DNA from: Erigeron canadensis
Lineage: Eukaryota > Streptophyta > Magnoliopsida > Asterales > Asteraceae
Assembly (NCBI RefSeq): GCF_010389155.1
Contig: NC_057769.1
Span: 19,034,735-19,098,734 of the forward strand
DNA: 64,000 nucleotides
Direction of reading: 5' to 3'
Below the pieces are notes generated by a model. The model was not told where the DNA came from. It saw only the letters and a program-made list of their open reading frames with translations, and did no database searches. Made by a program: the position numbers and the translations under genes. This document shows, piece by piece, positions 41,430 to 52,855 of the stretch (positions are counted from its first letter, which is position 1; every line of letters starts with the position of its first letter).

Positions 41430-44400
41430 CTACTTCTTCGCAGGCCTTGAGCCAGAAGGTGCTTCAGTAGCCTTTCTCTTTGGAGAATTGATCTTTCCAA
41501 ATAGTCTTTCCTCCATCTCAACTTTGGCCTTCATTTTCTGTTGGATCTTCAGCATCCAGGCGCCAGTTAGATGAGACTTTGGTTTTCCTTTCAAAACGGT
41601 GATCATCTCCTTGTGCTCAGAATACCCAAACTTATGCACTGAAACCTGCTCATATTCTTCTTCTGCTCTACCTTCTCTTTTCACAACCAGATTGAACAAT
41701 TTTAGACCATCTTCCTTCAGAATTTGCACATCAAGGATCTTTGCAGGATGACACCTATGTTTCATATAATAATCATACTGGTCCTTTTCATGTTTATCCT
41801 TCACCTGAGCAACTTCTTTAGAGATAGGTATGAATGTAGAGAGGTTAGAGTCTCGAGCATGCTTTCTTGTTGTCCTTGGGCCAGTTAGTTTGGGCTTCTG
41901 AGGTGGCCTACAGATTTCCTTCTCAACCTTCAAAACACTGGTTATAATTTCTTTCTTTTTGATCTCCATCCCCTTCTTCCTATTCTTTACCAGATCTTCA
42001 ATAGACAGTTTGAAAGTGAGATGGTCCAACTTTTATTCTAAGAGAGAATACTTCATCCTATATTCATATTCGGCCATTTCTTCCAAGGCCTTCTACACTC
42101 TTGCATCATGCTTGATCTTCTGATATCTTTCCTTAGTGAGACCAAGAGCTGCAACATCTACCAAATCAATGGTACCCATTGCCAAGTGTTGGGCCCTTTC
42201 CCTTTCTTTAGTTTCTCTCCACATAATGAACTGGTTGGAGACTTGTCTTTGAAGGGCTTCCAACTTTTTCTGATCAGCACCCAAATCTGGCAATGGATAA
42301 CCATGCTCATCAACATTTTCTCCAACAACAAAACCAAAGTCCTTGGTCCCCTTTTTCTTTGGTTTCTCAACCATCTTAGCTTTGCCTTTGTCTTTCTTAG
42401 CTTGTTCAGATGATTGGGGTTCAGATTGTTTCTTCAGTTTTTCCCCCTCAGATTCAGATTGCCTCTTGGCCGCTTCAATTAATTCTTGAGAGCTGGCTAG
42501 CAAACCAATTGGCACATCACTTCCCCCTTTGGGAATCTCCGCAGGCATCTTAGCATATAAATCAATGGCCTTCTGCATGCCCTGTAGAGGTTCCCAATTC
42601 TGCTGGGTAATACTATCAGAAATGCCTTTAGACATGGTGGCAAACTGAGCTCTTAATCTGAATGTAGAGTTCAGGTTCAGCTTCTCATGCTCCAGGACTT
42701 CCTTCAGCAATCCATTTTCTTCATCAGATAAAGCACCAGAGGGAGGAGGAGTAACAACTTCAGGTGCTTTCTTGAGCAGGGCCAGGATTTCATCCAGTTG
42801 CTACGACTGGTTCTGAACTTGTTGATCAAGTGTTGACACATAATTTTTTAGTTCATGAACAGCTTTGTCAACCTTGTCATTTGTTGCTTTGGAGACTTTA
42901 GAAACCATCGACCTGACCCTGTCTTCAACCTTTTCTGCCACCGACACTGAAATCTGAGAAATAAGATCTTCAGAGAATATGGACTTCAGTGTCTCAGAAA
43001 CCTTTCCACCAACAGAGTTACCAAGTGACTTTTCATCAACACTTGGCTTCTTGACCAACTCACCAACTTCTTTCTCAACCGCCAAGAATGAGTTTTGTAT
43101 CATAAGAATCCAGGATTGCAGATTCGCAACAACTGAACTCTGCACATCCCTCTTGGTCAACTTGAAAGCTTCACCAATAGCCCTACTCAAACCATTACAT
43201 GCCGAAACCAATTCATGTAACTTCCCAACTACCAAGCTCTCATTAACTGCAACTCTTGTGAATTCAGCACCCATAGCAATCTGGGCACCTTTCAAATCGG
43301 CCAGAGACTTGGTGTTGGCAGCCAGAGATTTAGATAAGCCCTCAACCTGAAAGAGTAGGTTTTGGACTTCAGTTTGTGACTTCTCTAGCTGAACTTCCAT
43401 GCTCAGAGGTGCAGCAGACGAAGTGGAAGCTGAAGCAACAAAGGGAGTTGTTTTCATGCCTGCCAGAGTTCTTTCTAAAATCCTTTCTGAGGGACCTTCA
43501 GACTTGGTCTCAGAATCCAAATCCTTTTCTTGACCTTCTGGCAGATCATACGTCCTCCTTGGTGGAACATCATGAATTTGAGGATGAAGAAATTGAAGTG
43601 GTGGTTGAAAAACGGCGGAGGTAACATAAGCTGGTGTTGTACCTTGTGGAAACAAAGGATGTTGATGTGAAATTGGTGGTGGTTGATAAGGTGGATCAAT
43701 ATCGATAACATTTTGTTGTTGTTGTTGTTGTTCCAAAAGAGGTGGTGACATAGGTTCGTCAACAAGGTTGAGGGTTGGCTCAGAATCCAATTGATTCTCC
43801 CTCAATAAGTCCTCATCAAACTCAAAATCTTCGAGGTTTCCCTCAGGAAGCTCATCGTCATCCCAGATATTTACAATCTGGTCAGATATGCTCTGGTCTT
43901 GATTCCCAGAATCCAAAACAGCACCCAGTTCAGCAGCTGCTTTAGCAGGTGCGTCGTTACTGGTCAAAAGTGGAACAACTTCAGTCGATACCATTTGTGC
44001 CTCAGTTACCCTTGTGCTGGATCCAAGAGTCTCTTCATTGGCCGCAGAAGTTGAAACCTCCATCTCTCTAGGTATCACCTGAGAAATATCAAAAGTTTGT
44101 GCATGCAAAGAGTGTAAGATTTGTGAAGTTACAGGGAGTGCATGTGCAGACTCAACTTCTAATGTGTGTTGGGCTGACACACCAATATCTTCACCATCTC
44201 CTCCTAAAGAAGTTTTGGAGCTGGTTGCTTGTAAGTTTCCCATTTGACCTTCTTCTGAAACCTGTTTTGAGGTCTCAGAAGGCTGAGCTTGGGTACTAGT
44301 ATCCTTAGGTTGTAAGGATGGCCTAAAATGACGCAGTTTTAATAAACCCTTTGGAGATCCTGAGGAATCTTTTGGGAGATCCTCAAGTTGGTCAATGGAA

Positions 44401-45389
44401 GATGAAGGTGGCAGGGTAGAACTTGTTTTGGGTTTAAACAAGTGTAACATTCTGCCCAGTGATCTTTCTGAGCCAGCCGGTCGTGCTGCGTCAGTTTTAA
44501 CATTGTTACCAAGTACCTAAAGCATTGCAGGGGAAAGCTCAAGTTCGTCCTCAGACTCAGTCAGCTTGGAGAGATCTTTACAAAAGTCCGTCTGAGAGCT
44601 CTCCTGAAGGATGTCAGAATATCCTTCTCCCAGAATGGCAAGAAAACATAAACTTAAAAATCTTGGGAAGGCAATATGAATGCTCCTCTTCCCTTTCAGC
44701 TTCGTCAACAGCTGAGCAAAAAGCATCTCGGCAAAGTCTACCTTCATCCCATGCCAGAGATAGTAACCCATCTCGACTTGGATCAACGAAATCTGATCCA
44801 ATCCTCCACTATTTCCTCCAAGACACTCCACAATTTGTGTCCAGAAATATTTCCAGTAACTCTTGAAGCCAGCAATAAAAATGTGGCCAGATGTCTTCAA
44901 GTTGCCATCATCATCAAGAATTTGGTTGTAGCCGGTACCAAGCAAAACTTCTCTAAAATTAACCCCTTTTTGTCTTTTTGTATATGGGTTGTTGGGAGGC
45001 AAATAATTTAACCGAAGTGCCTCCCGGAAACCATCAAGCGTCAATACGCACTTCATCGTACCTTCTTTTAACGTGAATGCTATCGACTTCTCATCCTTAG
45101 TAACTTCTGCCGTATACCAAAATTCTAACAAATATCGATGATATGACTGCTCTGGATCAGCAGTTAGGGCGTAGGAGATGGGGCAGCGTTGAAGAAACGC
45201 GTTTATCCTGCCCATTAACCCTTCAGATTTGGCATTTAAGGCTGCCTGATAGTTGTTCATGTTGAACCGGATAGTTTTGGATTCGAAATCCTTTGGCCAT
45301 TGAGAACTGGGTTTTACTGCAGATTTGGGTGGTGAGTATTCAAAAGCAATAAGGGTTTTGGGTTCTTTGACAGTCGATGATGTAACCAT
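41430..45389 (-). pseudogene. Element C1 extra ORF (envelope position), about 1320 codons with in-frame stops
   Basis: From ATG 45389 one frame runs to TAG 41432-41430, interrupted by TAG 44519-44517, TAG 42803-42801, TAG 42095-42093 and TAA 42035-42033. Segment 1 (290 aa) has a helical domain also found in element B (CPISYALTADPEQSYHRYLL, MKCVLTLDGFREALRLNYL, MGYYLWHGMKVDFAEMLFAQ, IHIAFPRFLSLCFLAI). Segment 2 is Pro/Ser/Gln-rich with a poly-Gln tract, then coiled coil (TEVQNLLFQVEGLSKSLAAN). Segments 3 and 4 are charged and helical, ending KRKATEAPSGSRPAKK. No protease, transmembrane or binding motif is evident. Sirevirus-type elements carry such ORFs; the role is unknown. Confidence 0.75.
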
Positions 45390-46109
45390 TGAATATAAGA
45401 TAGAATGAAAGAAAGAAGGGAGATGAATATGTGTTAAGGAAAATTAGGGTTTGAAGTTATGAAAGAAAATGAAATGAATGTTGAATGTTTGAGAGAATGA
45501 GAGAGAGAGATATGATTAGGAGTAAATGAAAAATGAAATAAATGATGGAATGATCTTGGAAAAAGGTTTTTATATTTTCAAAGGAATACAAAAGGATTTT
45601 CCGCTGAAAATATAAAAAAAAAAAAGATTTTAAAATTCAAACCCAATAAAATATAATGATATTTTATTGAAAGTAATTTTGATCGAGTTTGAAGTCCAAA
45701 ATAATTTTTGGTGACACGTCCGCATTTAATGCAACAACGGCCATGACCCCACTTTTTCGAGAGAAATTCAACCATTTTTAATGCTAAAGCAATGATCATT
45801 TTTCTTTACGGCGCAAGTGGTATGACACGTCAGAAAAAAGGTATCATGGAACAGTAAAAATCACGTGTCCACTTGCCAGCTAGGTATCCATTGTATAATA
45901 AAAGGTTTAGATGAACTTCAGATTAAATAATTTAAAGTTCTGAAAAAGGTTAAGGAAATGCAATCTGAACCTTCTCATATTCTAAAAAATTCTGAAGTCC
46001 TTCAGTTTCTGAATCATTTCAGACAAAATATTTTCTAAGGCAAAAATTCCCCCTCAGAAGAAAAATTTATTTTCTTGTAAAAACATTTTTGTCTATTCCC
46101 CCTGAATTG
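45390..46109 (-). other. Element C1 spacer between pol and extra ORF
   Basis: Non-coding. It contains GA-rich sequence just upstream of the extra ORF (45400-45520) and two polypurine-like tracts at 46046 and 46094. This is where an internal promoter or splice acceptor for the extra ORF would be expected; none is demonstrable from sequence. Confidence 0.5.
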
Positions 46110-46934
46110 CTACACAGGATTCAACATTCCCAACTCGCTGATGAGATGTTTAAAAGTTTTGACATCTAAAGGTTTTGTAAACACATCAGCTAGTTGTTTG
46201 TCAGTGGGAATGAAATGAATTTCAATATCACCTTTTAAAATATGATCACGAATAAAATGGTACCTGAGATCAATATGCTTGGTTTTAGAGTGCATGACAG
46301 GATTGTGAGAGATTGCGATGGCATTTGTGTTATCACAGATATTGGTGTTCTTGTGTACTTGACACCATAATCAGTTAGTTGGTTCTTCATCCATAGGATT
46401 TAAGCACAACAACTTGCTGCAGTGGATAATGAAACTGCAGTCTGTTTCTTGCTCGTCCAACTAACCAATTTGCCACCAAGGAAATGACAACCACCTGTGG
46501 TACTTTTCCTATCTATCTTACAACCTGCATGATCAGAATCTGAATAGCCCATGAGATCTAGACTTGAGCCTTTGGGATACCAAAGACCTAGTCTGGGGAC
46601 ACCTTTTAGGTATCGAAATCTGGTGTGCTTCTCTAGGATCAGATTGAAATCGTGCATAAAGACATGTTGCAAACATTATGTCTGGTCTACTTGCAGTTAA
46701 GTACATTAATGATCCCACCATGCCTCGATATTTTGTGGAATCAACAGGTTTTCCATTAGGATCTGAGTCCAAAGTTAATGGGGCAGAAATTGGAGTATCT
46801 TTAGAGGAGACAGAGTCAAATTGATATTTCTTTAAAAGATCTCTGACATATTTTTCTTGATTAATAAAAATACCATCGCTGGTTTGTTTCACTTGAAGTC
46901 CCAGAAAATATGTCAACTCACCCATCATACTCAA
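46110..46934 (-). pseudogene. Element C1 RT end and RNase H, disrupted
   Basis: Reads [39 protein letters not shown], then (after a frame change near 46660) GLWYPKGSSLDLMGYSDSDH, RKSTTGGCHFLGGKLVSW and KKQTAVSLSTAASCCA followed by TAA (46402-46400). Copia RNase H normally has STAEAEY at this point; the EAEY part with its catalytic Glu is missing, apparently through a short deletion. The C-terminal MHSKTKHIDLRYHFIRDH...LADVFTKPL (46295-46110) follows in a separate frame. Confidence 0.8.
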
Positions 46935-47874
46935 AAGACATTATTTTGGAAAACTTGTCACATAATTTTTCATTTGTAGAACCAAACACAATATCATCAA
47001 CATATACTTGTACAAGTAAGATATCACTTTTCTCATGTAAGATGAATAAAGTGTTATCTATTGCAGCTCTATGAAAACCATTATCTAAAAGATGTCGAGT
47101 TAGAGTATCATACCAGGCTCTAGGTGCTTGCCTTAGACCATATAAGGCTTTGTTCAGTCTGTACACCCAATGAGGTTTTTCTTTGCTCTCAAATCCTAGT
47201 GGTTGAGATACATACACAACTTCATCTAGCTCTCCATTTAGAAAAGCACTTTTGACATCCATTTGATAGACTTTGAATTCATGATGAGCTGCGAATGCCA
47301 AGAAAATTCTGATAGCTTCAAGTCTGGCCACTGGTGCAAAAGTCTCATCAAAATCAACTCCTTCTTGTGCATAACCCTTTGCAACAAGTCTGGCCTTGTT
47401 TCTGATTACATGATCATCTTCATCTACCTTGTTTCGAAAAACCCATCTTGTCCCAATTGGTTCTTTCTTCAGATTGGGGGGACATGGAACAAGCTCCTAA
47501 ACATTGTTCCTTTCAAATTGGTTGAGCTCTTCTTGCATGGCTTCAACCCAACTTGGATCTTTTAAAGCCTCGTCAATCTTCTTCTGTTCTATCAGTGACA
47601 AGAAGCTGACATATAAGCATTGATCGCTTGTGGCTCTTCTGGTCTGAACCCCTCTACTTGGATCGCCAATCACTTGATCAGTTGGATGTGAGCGAGTCCA
47701 TTTAGAGTAATGACCAGGATGAATAACCATATCAGTGCAAGAACTCCTTTGGCTTACTTCAGGAGATGGTTCAGAATAGACAATTTCAGTTTCACCATCT
47801 TCATCATCTTGTAAATCACGATTTGCATCATGAAATTCTTTATTCTGAGGTAATTCAGGGGATACTGATATCTA
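46918..47874 (-). pseudogene. Element C1 reverse transcriptase N-terminal part
   Basis: Contains EALKDPSWVEAMQEELNQFE, a TAG (47499-47497) before [43 protein letters not shown] and the active site YVDDIVFGS. The TAG follows NNV, where a Trp would be usual (WELVP). The segment begins after another stop, TAG at 47874-47872. Strong Ty1/copia RT motifs identify it despite the lesions. Confidence 0.85.
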
Positions 47875-49048
47875 AGGAGCAGCACGCACATCTGATCCAA
47901 TAGTCAATTCAGAGGGTAGTTTGAATGTGACTGAAGGATAAAATGGAATGCTACTTTGCTGACTTGTAACTGGTTCTGAACTGGAATGATCAGAAACATG
48001 TTCAGGTAACTGATCAGATTTGTCATTGTGATCAGATTCACCAAAACTGATAGGACCTTCTGAAGGTGGTTCAGGGATTGGTTTATTAAAGATTGTAGAA
48101 TTTGATTCATCAAAGGTAACATGAATTGACTCATCAACCTTTTCAAGTCTTTTGTTATAGACTCGAAAGGCCTTGCGAATTGTTGAATAACCTAGGAAGT
48201 AACCTTCATCAGCTTTGGCATCAAATTTGCCCAATTTGCTGGAATCATTCAAAATATATACTGGACATCCAAAAACATGAAATTATCCAATATTAGGCTT
48301 TCTATTTCTGAGCACTTCATAGGCAGTCTTCTTATGTCTTTTGACATAAATGGAACGATTCTGGGTGTAGCAAGCAGTTGCAACAGCTTCAGCCCAACAT
48401 ACTTCTGGCAGCTTCTATCAGCGTTCGATTCTTTCTTTCTACAACACCATTTTGCTCTGGAGTATATGCTGAGGAAAAGTTCTGAGATATGCCAGTATCA
48501 GTGCAGAAGGTTTCCAGAGTGGAATTTCTGAATTCAGTCCCATTGTCGCTTTTGAGCTGACGTACTTTTCGCTTGTGCTTGAGTTCAATCTACTTGATGA
48601 GGGCAATTATTTCAGCAGCAGCTTCACTTTTGTTTCTGAGGAAGATCACCCAACAATATCTTGAATATTCATCGACTACAACCAGAGTGTACTTCTTCCC
48701 CGCTCTTGTCTGAACATTCACGGGACCAAAAAGATCCATATGAAGCATATGAAGTGGTTCAGTGATGCTGAAATTTTGCTTGGTCTTGAAGGATGCTCTC
48801 TTCTTCTTTCCCATTTCACATCCTGGACATGGTTTGTCTTTATCAAAAGACATGGCTGGTATCCCATCAGCCAGTTGTTTTCTTGACAACTTATTAATAT
48901 TTTTGAAATTGAGATGGGATAACCTTTTGTGCCACAACCAGTTGGTGTCTTCATCTGCCCTTGAGTAAAAACATTGTTCAGAAGTAGCACTATTCATATC
49001 TACAACATAAAGTTTCCCTTTCTGGGTGCAATCATTACTACCTTCCAA
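47875..49048 (-). pseudogene. Element C1 integrase
   Basis: The zinc domain is LWHKRLSHLNFKNINKL...PCPGCEMGK, and the core begins HMDLFGPVNVQTRAGKKYT. The frame continues VVDEYSRYCWVIFLRNKS until TAG 48592-48590. It resumes with a DNGTEFRN-type and VVERKNRTL-type region about 48430-48580 (with frame changes) and ends with GYFLGYSTIRKAFRVYNKR (48252-47875). Copia integrase architecture; broken at several points. Confidence 0.8.
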
Positions 49049-50111
49049 TCTCTGTTGAATATGGTGCCTTGTGAAACATCAATAAAACCTTAAAGCCATC
49101 ATCACACAGTTGGCTGACACTGATCAGGTTATATTTCAAACCATTCACATATGCAACTTTAGTGAATTTGACTTGTCCATTGTTCACAACACCATATCCC
49201 TCAGTTTGTCCATTTTCATCATTACCAAAAGTTATTGAGGGCCCCTCTTGCACCCTATATTCCTCTAGCTGGGTTTTGTGACCAGTCATGGTTCTGCCAG
49301 CAGCACTGTCAAGAAACCAAGTGTTCTTTTTGCGGTCACCTGCACATACACAAAGATTAGTTCTTTTGGTAACCCATCTTTTGATGGGTTCACTGGACTT
49401 TCCCTGAACAGCCTCAGATTTCTTTGGCACATAAGGAATAGAAGGATCAAAGGGAATTTCAGTCATGATTTTAGATGACACAAAAACAGTTGGTTTGATG
49501 ACTTCAGGAACCTTTTTCTTCTCAGATTTTTGCTTTTCTTGCTTGATTTTCCTTGAAAAAGGTTTTGGGTTTTGTTTGGGATTTTGGGGAGTGCTTTCAA
49601 CATTTTTTAAATGTGCATTACAGCTCTGCACTTGCCTAGCCAAATTCTGAAATTGACTTTCAATCCTTAACAAAATAGACTCTGAATTAGACACCTGAGC
49701 TCTACCAGAATCTGAGGTAGAAGGCTCAGCATGGATCACATTTTTCTTTCTCTGAAGGTTCTTAGGAACCTTATTTGAAGACTGAGGGGAAAACTTCTTG
49801 GGTTTGGCTTTCTTGTCTGAAGCACTGGTCTGACATGCTTCAGATTTGCCCTCAGAGTATTCCTGGTTTTGATCAGTTATCACTTTTGATTTTCCAAGAT
49901 CTTTAAAAATGATCTCTGGTCTCATTTCTTTAGGAAGTGCATCCAAATCAGTTATTACAGATGCAAGATGAAGATCACCAGTGCCATAAGCGATTCTTTG
50001 ATTTTCAAAAGTTTTCTTAATGGCAGCTTCAGGAAAAGGTGACTTCATCCAAGATTTAATTATTTTCTTTTCTTTTTCCAAATAATTTTTAGTTCTTCTT
50101 TTCCAATTCAA
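49038..50111 (-). pseudogene. Element C1 gag-pol linker and protease
   Basis: Lys/Ser-rich linker (KPKKFSPQSSNKVPKNLQRK, QNPKQNPKPFSRKIKQEKQK) leads into KKNTWFLDSAAGRTMTGHKT and SITFGNDENGQTEGYGVV, then LISVSQLCDDGFKVL. Copia proteases normally show DSG(C/A) at this site. Here the third position is Ala (DSA), and the following Cys/His pair is not the usual one. The catalytic Asp itself is kept. Same in C2. Confidence 0.75.
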
Positions 50112-51727
50112 GTTTAGAAACCAGAGATTGATAACTTTTCAAAGCCAACTGAACGTCTTTCAGTTCTTTTAATCTGGCCTGACTGGCATTCAGTTCAGAA
50201 GAATTTATTTCAAACATTTTTATACTTTCTGAACGCACAGTTTCAACATAAGTTATGTCAGCCTCTATAAGAATCAAAAGATCCAGTTTTTGTTATTCAT
50301 CCTTCTCAAAACCAAAAGTACTAACCTTCTTCTGATGATATCCACCCAACGACCAGATTCAACATCAGACTTAACAACATGACTATGATCTTCACGAGCC
50401 ATGAAACACATATCCTTTACTTCTTCTTCATCATCAGATGACACGTCAGAATCCTCCCATTTTTCAGTGTCTGCCACCATGCAGCTATTCTTGTTGGATT
50501 CTTCTTGAGCCATCATCGCCATGTGGGCTTTCAGCTTTTTGTACTTGGCTTTGTACCCATCATCAGGCTTCTGAAAAATAGAATGGTTAGGGGCAGTGTG
50601 TGATGAGGAGAGTTGTGATGATCTGCATTCCTTCATAAAATGTCCTTTCTTTCCACATTTAAAACATTCTAAATTGGACTTATCGACAGTATTATTTAAA
50701 GAAAATTGTTTGCCATTTCTCTTTGATTTAAATTAAAACGATTAAAAGTTTTGGCAATCATGGAAACAAGGTCATCATCATCATCCTCATCACATTCATG
50801 TGATGCATATTCAGAAATTCCACTTTCATTAACTCAGCTACCATCTTCTTCACAGAGTCGGACTGATCACTCTCAGAGGACAGTAGGGCAGCATCTTGTG
50901 GTTCAGAATAATGAACCAATGTAGAACTGGTCGAAGTATGATTCTTTGCATCTTGCTCAGCCACAGCTCTCTCAGCTTTATTCTCCTCAGTGTATTTGAA
51001 GGCACCATACAAGGAGGCCAGAGTGTGACTATGAAGGGTTTTGCGTTGTCTTAAAACCATGATCAAATTCTCCCATCTAGAAGGCAATATATCGCAAAAC
51101 TTTTCAAGCAAAATTTCTTTGTCTTTTGTAACACCAAGAGCTTTTAATTGATTGACCAAATTTGTGAATCTAAGATATGTTTCAGTTAGAGATTCATTTG
51201 GTAATGCAAAAAATGCTTCATATTTTTATTCAAAGAAACTTTTCTTGGTGATAGTTTCTTTTGTTCCTTCAAACTGTGTTATCAATTATTCCCACATTAA
51301 CTTAGAATTATCAAGTAAAACAAGAGTGGGCTTTAAACTTTCTGGGACAGCAAAGAGAATCATATTTTGTAATTTGGAATCTGGGTCAGCCAAACGATGG
51401 TCTTCCTCTGACCAATGATCTTTCTCTTTGGGTGTTAACCTAGGGTCCCATCTTGGTTAAAAACAACAGTTGATGCATTCATGGGAACATAAGGACCTTC
51501 TACAAGAATGGTGGTCAAGTGTCTTTCAACTCCAGCGATGTACTTGAGCATACATGCCTTCCAAGTAATGAATGTGTCACATTTCCATTAAATTTAGGTA
51601 CCGGATTGTTTGGAAAGTGAACATGAACACTGGGTTGAACTGGTGGTGTAGGTGGTGGATTTTGAGTCATATTGACTTTGGTTAGGGTTACCATTTGGTT
51701 TGGGTTCGGTTGTTCGGTTCCAGACAT
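50112..51727 (-). pseudogene. Element C1 Gag
   Basis: Start MSGTEQPNPNQMVTLTKVNM (51727), then HVHFPNNPVPKFNGN. After frame changes, which C2 largely lacks, it reads VNQLKALGVTKDKEILLEKF then LPSRWENLIMVLRQRKT. A CCHC knuckle (CFKCGKKGHFMKEC, about 50630-50680) and an acidic segment SDVSSDDEEEVKDMC follow. The frame changes near 51540, 51230, 50820 and 50735 are single-base losses relative to C2, so they may be sequence errors rather than real lesions. Confidence 0.75.
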
Positions 51728-51774
51728 CTTGTAGGATCAAAACAGGTATAACAAGTTAATGATTCAACCTGGGA

Positions 51775-51788
51775 GGCTCTGATACCAA
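51775..51788 (-). other. Primer binding site of element C1 (tRNA-iMet)
   Basis: Minus-strand TTGGTATCAGAGCC next to the 5' LTR end; same at 63169-63182 in C2. Confidence 0.85.
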
Positions 51789-51789
51789 A

Positions 51790-52562
51790 TGTGAGTCCAC
51801 CTTCACAATATGTATAAAGAGAACAAGATATAACAAGATATAAAATGGGTTAGTAATAACACAAGTATATCAAGTAACCAACTGGCAAGTGGTTCGAATC
51901 TAGATAACTAGTTTAAGTACCACGATCCAGATATGGATATGAACAATAAAGAACAGTGCTTGAAACTATATAAATAATAAGTATATTCAAGTATATGGCA
52001 ATGAGTCGAGATGTATTTTTCAATGTATTTTATTTATTTCTATAAACAAAATACAAGAGTTTTGCGGAACAAAGATAATCACACTTGTGAAAATATCTAA
52101 ACAACCCTAGAATATAAATGATCTATGCGACAAGGATTACTCGTAAGAATACTTAGAGTAATATCACACGTTGCAATTGCCAAAGTTCCAAGCATTTTTG
52201 CAAGTGTGAGAAGTCTTATATTATAGGCAAACATGTCTTGATGACATGACAATATGCCGTACAATATGGTTGGATGCATTTATGAATTTGTGGGACAATC
52301 CATAACATGNNNNNNNNNNNNNNNNNNNNNNNNNNNNNNNNNNNNNNNNNNNNNNNNNNNNNNNNNNNNNNNNNNNNNNNNNNNNNNNNNNNNNNNNNNN
52401 NNNNNNNNNTTCAGTCGAACGTCTTCAGTGTAGGTGATTCTGAATCTGAATTGGAAGCTTCAGTGAGCTTTATTCTGAATGACTTCAGAATCCTGAGCAA
52501 GCTTTCTTCACTGAACCTCAACTATTTTGAACAAATCATACTTAGTCGATTTCGACCTAACA
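51790..52562 (-). repeat. Element C LTR 2 (shared middle LTR, contains gap)
   Basis: The left part (51790-52309) follows LTR 3 at informative sites but has more than ten 1-3 base losses. The part right of the gap (52410-52562) follows LTR 1 where I can compare (gaacgtc rather than gaacatc). About 260 bp of LTR sequence is replaced by 100 N. Confidence 0.85.
52310..52409. other. Scaffold gap, exactly 100 N
   Basis: A round 100-N block is a conventional gap of unknown size. Comparison with LTR 1 indicates that roughly 260 bp of LTR sequence should lie here if the two sides are truly adjacent. Confidence 0.97.
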
Positions 52563-52855
52563 AATTCCCCCTATTTGTTCTAAAATAGTTCATGTATTTT
52601 AGAATTCTATCTATACAAGTTTGTAAGTCTAAAAATACAAGTTTTTGTTTAAGTTGTAAAAATATTTCTAAGGACATCTCATAGATCATGATGCCTTAAG
52701 AAAATTTTCTTGTTTGATTCTAACTTAAACTATTTCCTAATAATATGATGTAACTTGTAACTATATAAAAGATACTGAGATAAAAGGAAAATATTACAAG
52801 TACAGAAATAAAATGGAAAATATTTACAAGTACAAATATTTACAAAGAGATACAA

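Larger units (their letters stand above)
40200..52562 (-). mobile_element. Element C1: Ty1/copia (Sirevirus-like) retrotransposon with extra ORF
   Basis: Minus-strand element. 3' LTR 40200-41133, polypurine tract 41134-41145, extra ORF 41430-45389, pol about 46110-50111, gag about 50274-51727, PBS 51775-51788, 5' LTR 51790-52562 (with 100 N). LTR ends are TGTGAGTCC...CCTAACA on the plus strand. RT, integrase, RNase H and a CCHC knuckle are recognisable but interrupted by several stop codons. The left flank is tttag; a matching target duplication would lie beyond the window because a second copy follows. Three AGGGGGAAT tracts and the extra ORF favour a Sirevirus-type lineage. Confidence 0.88.

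Noticed and set aside
52307..52588. ORF crossing the N gap
   Set aside because: The N block gives undefined residues and the flanks are LTR sequence.
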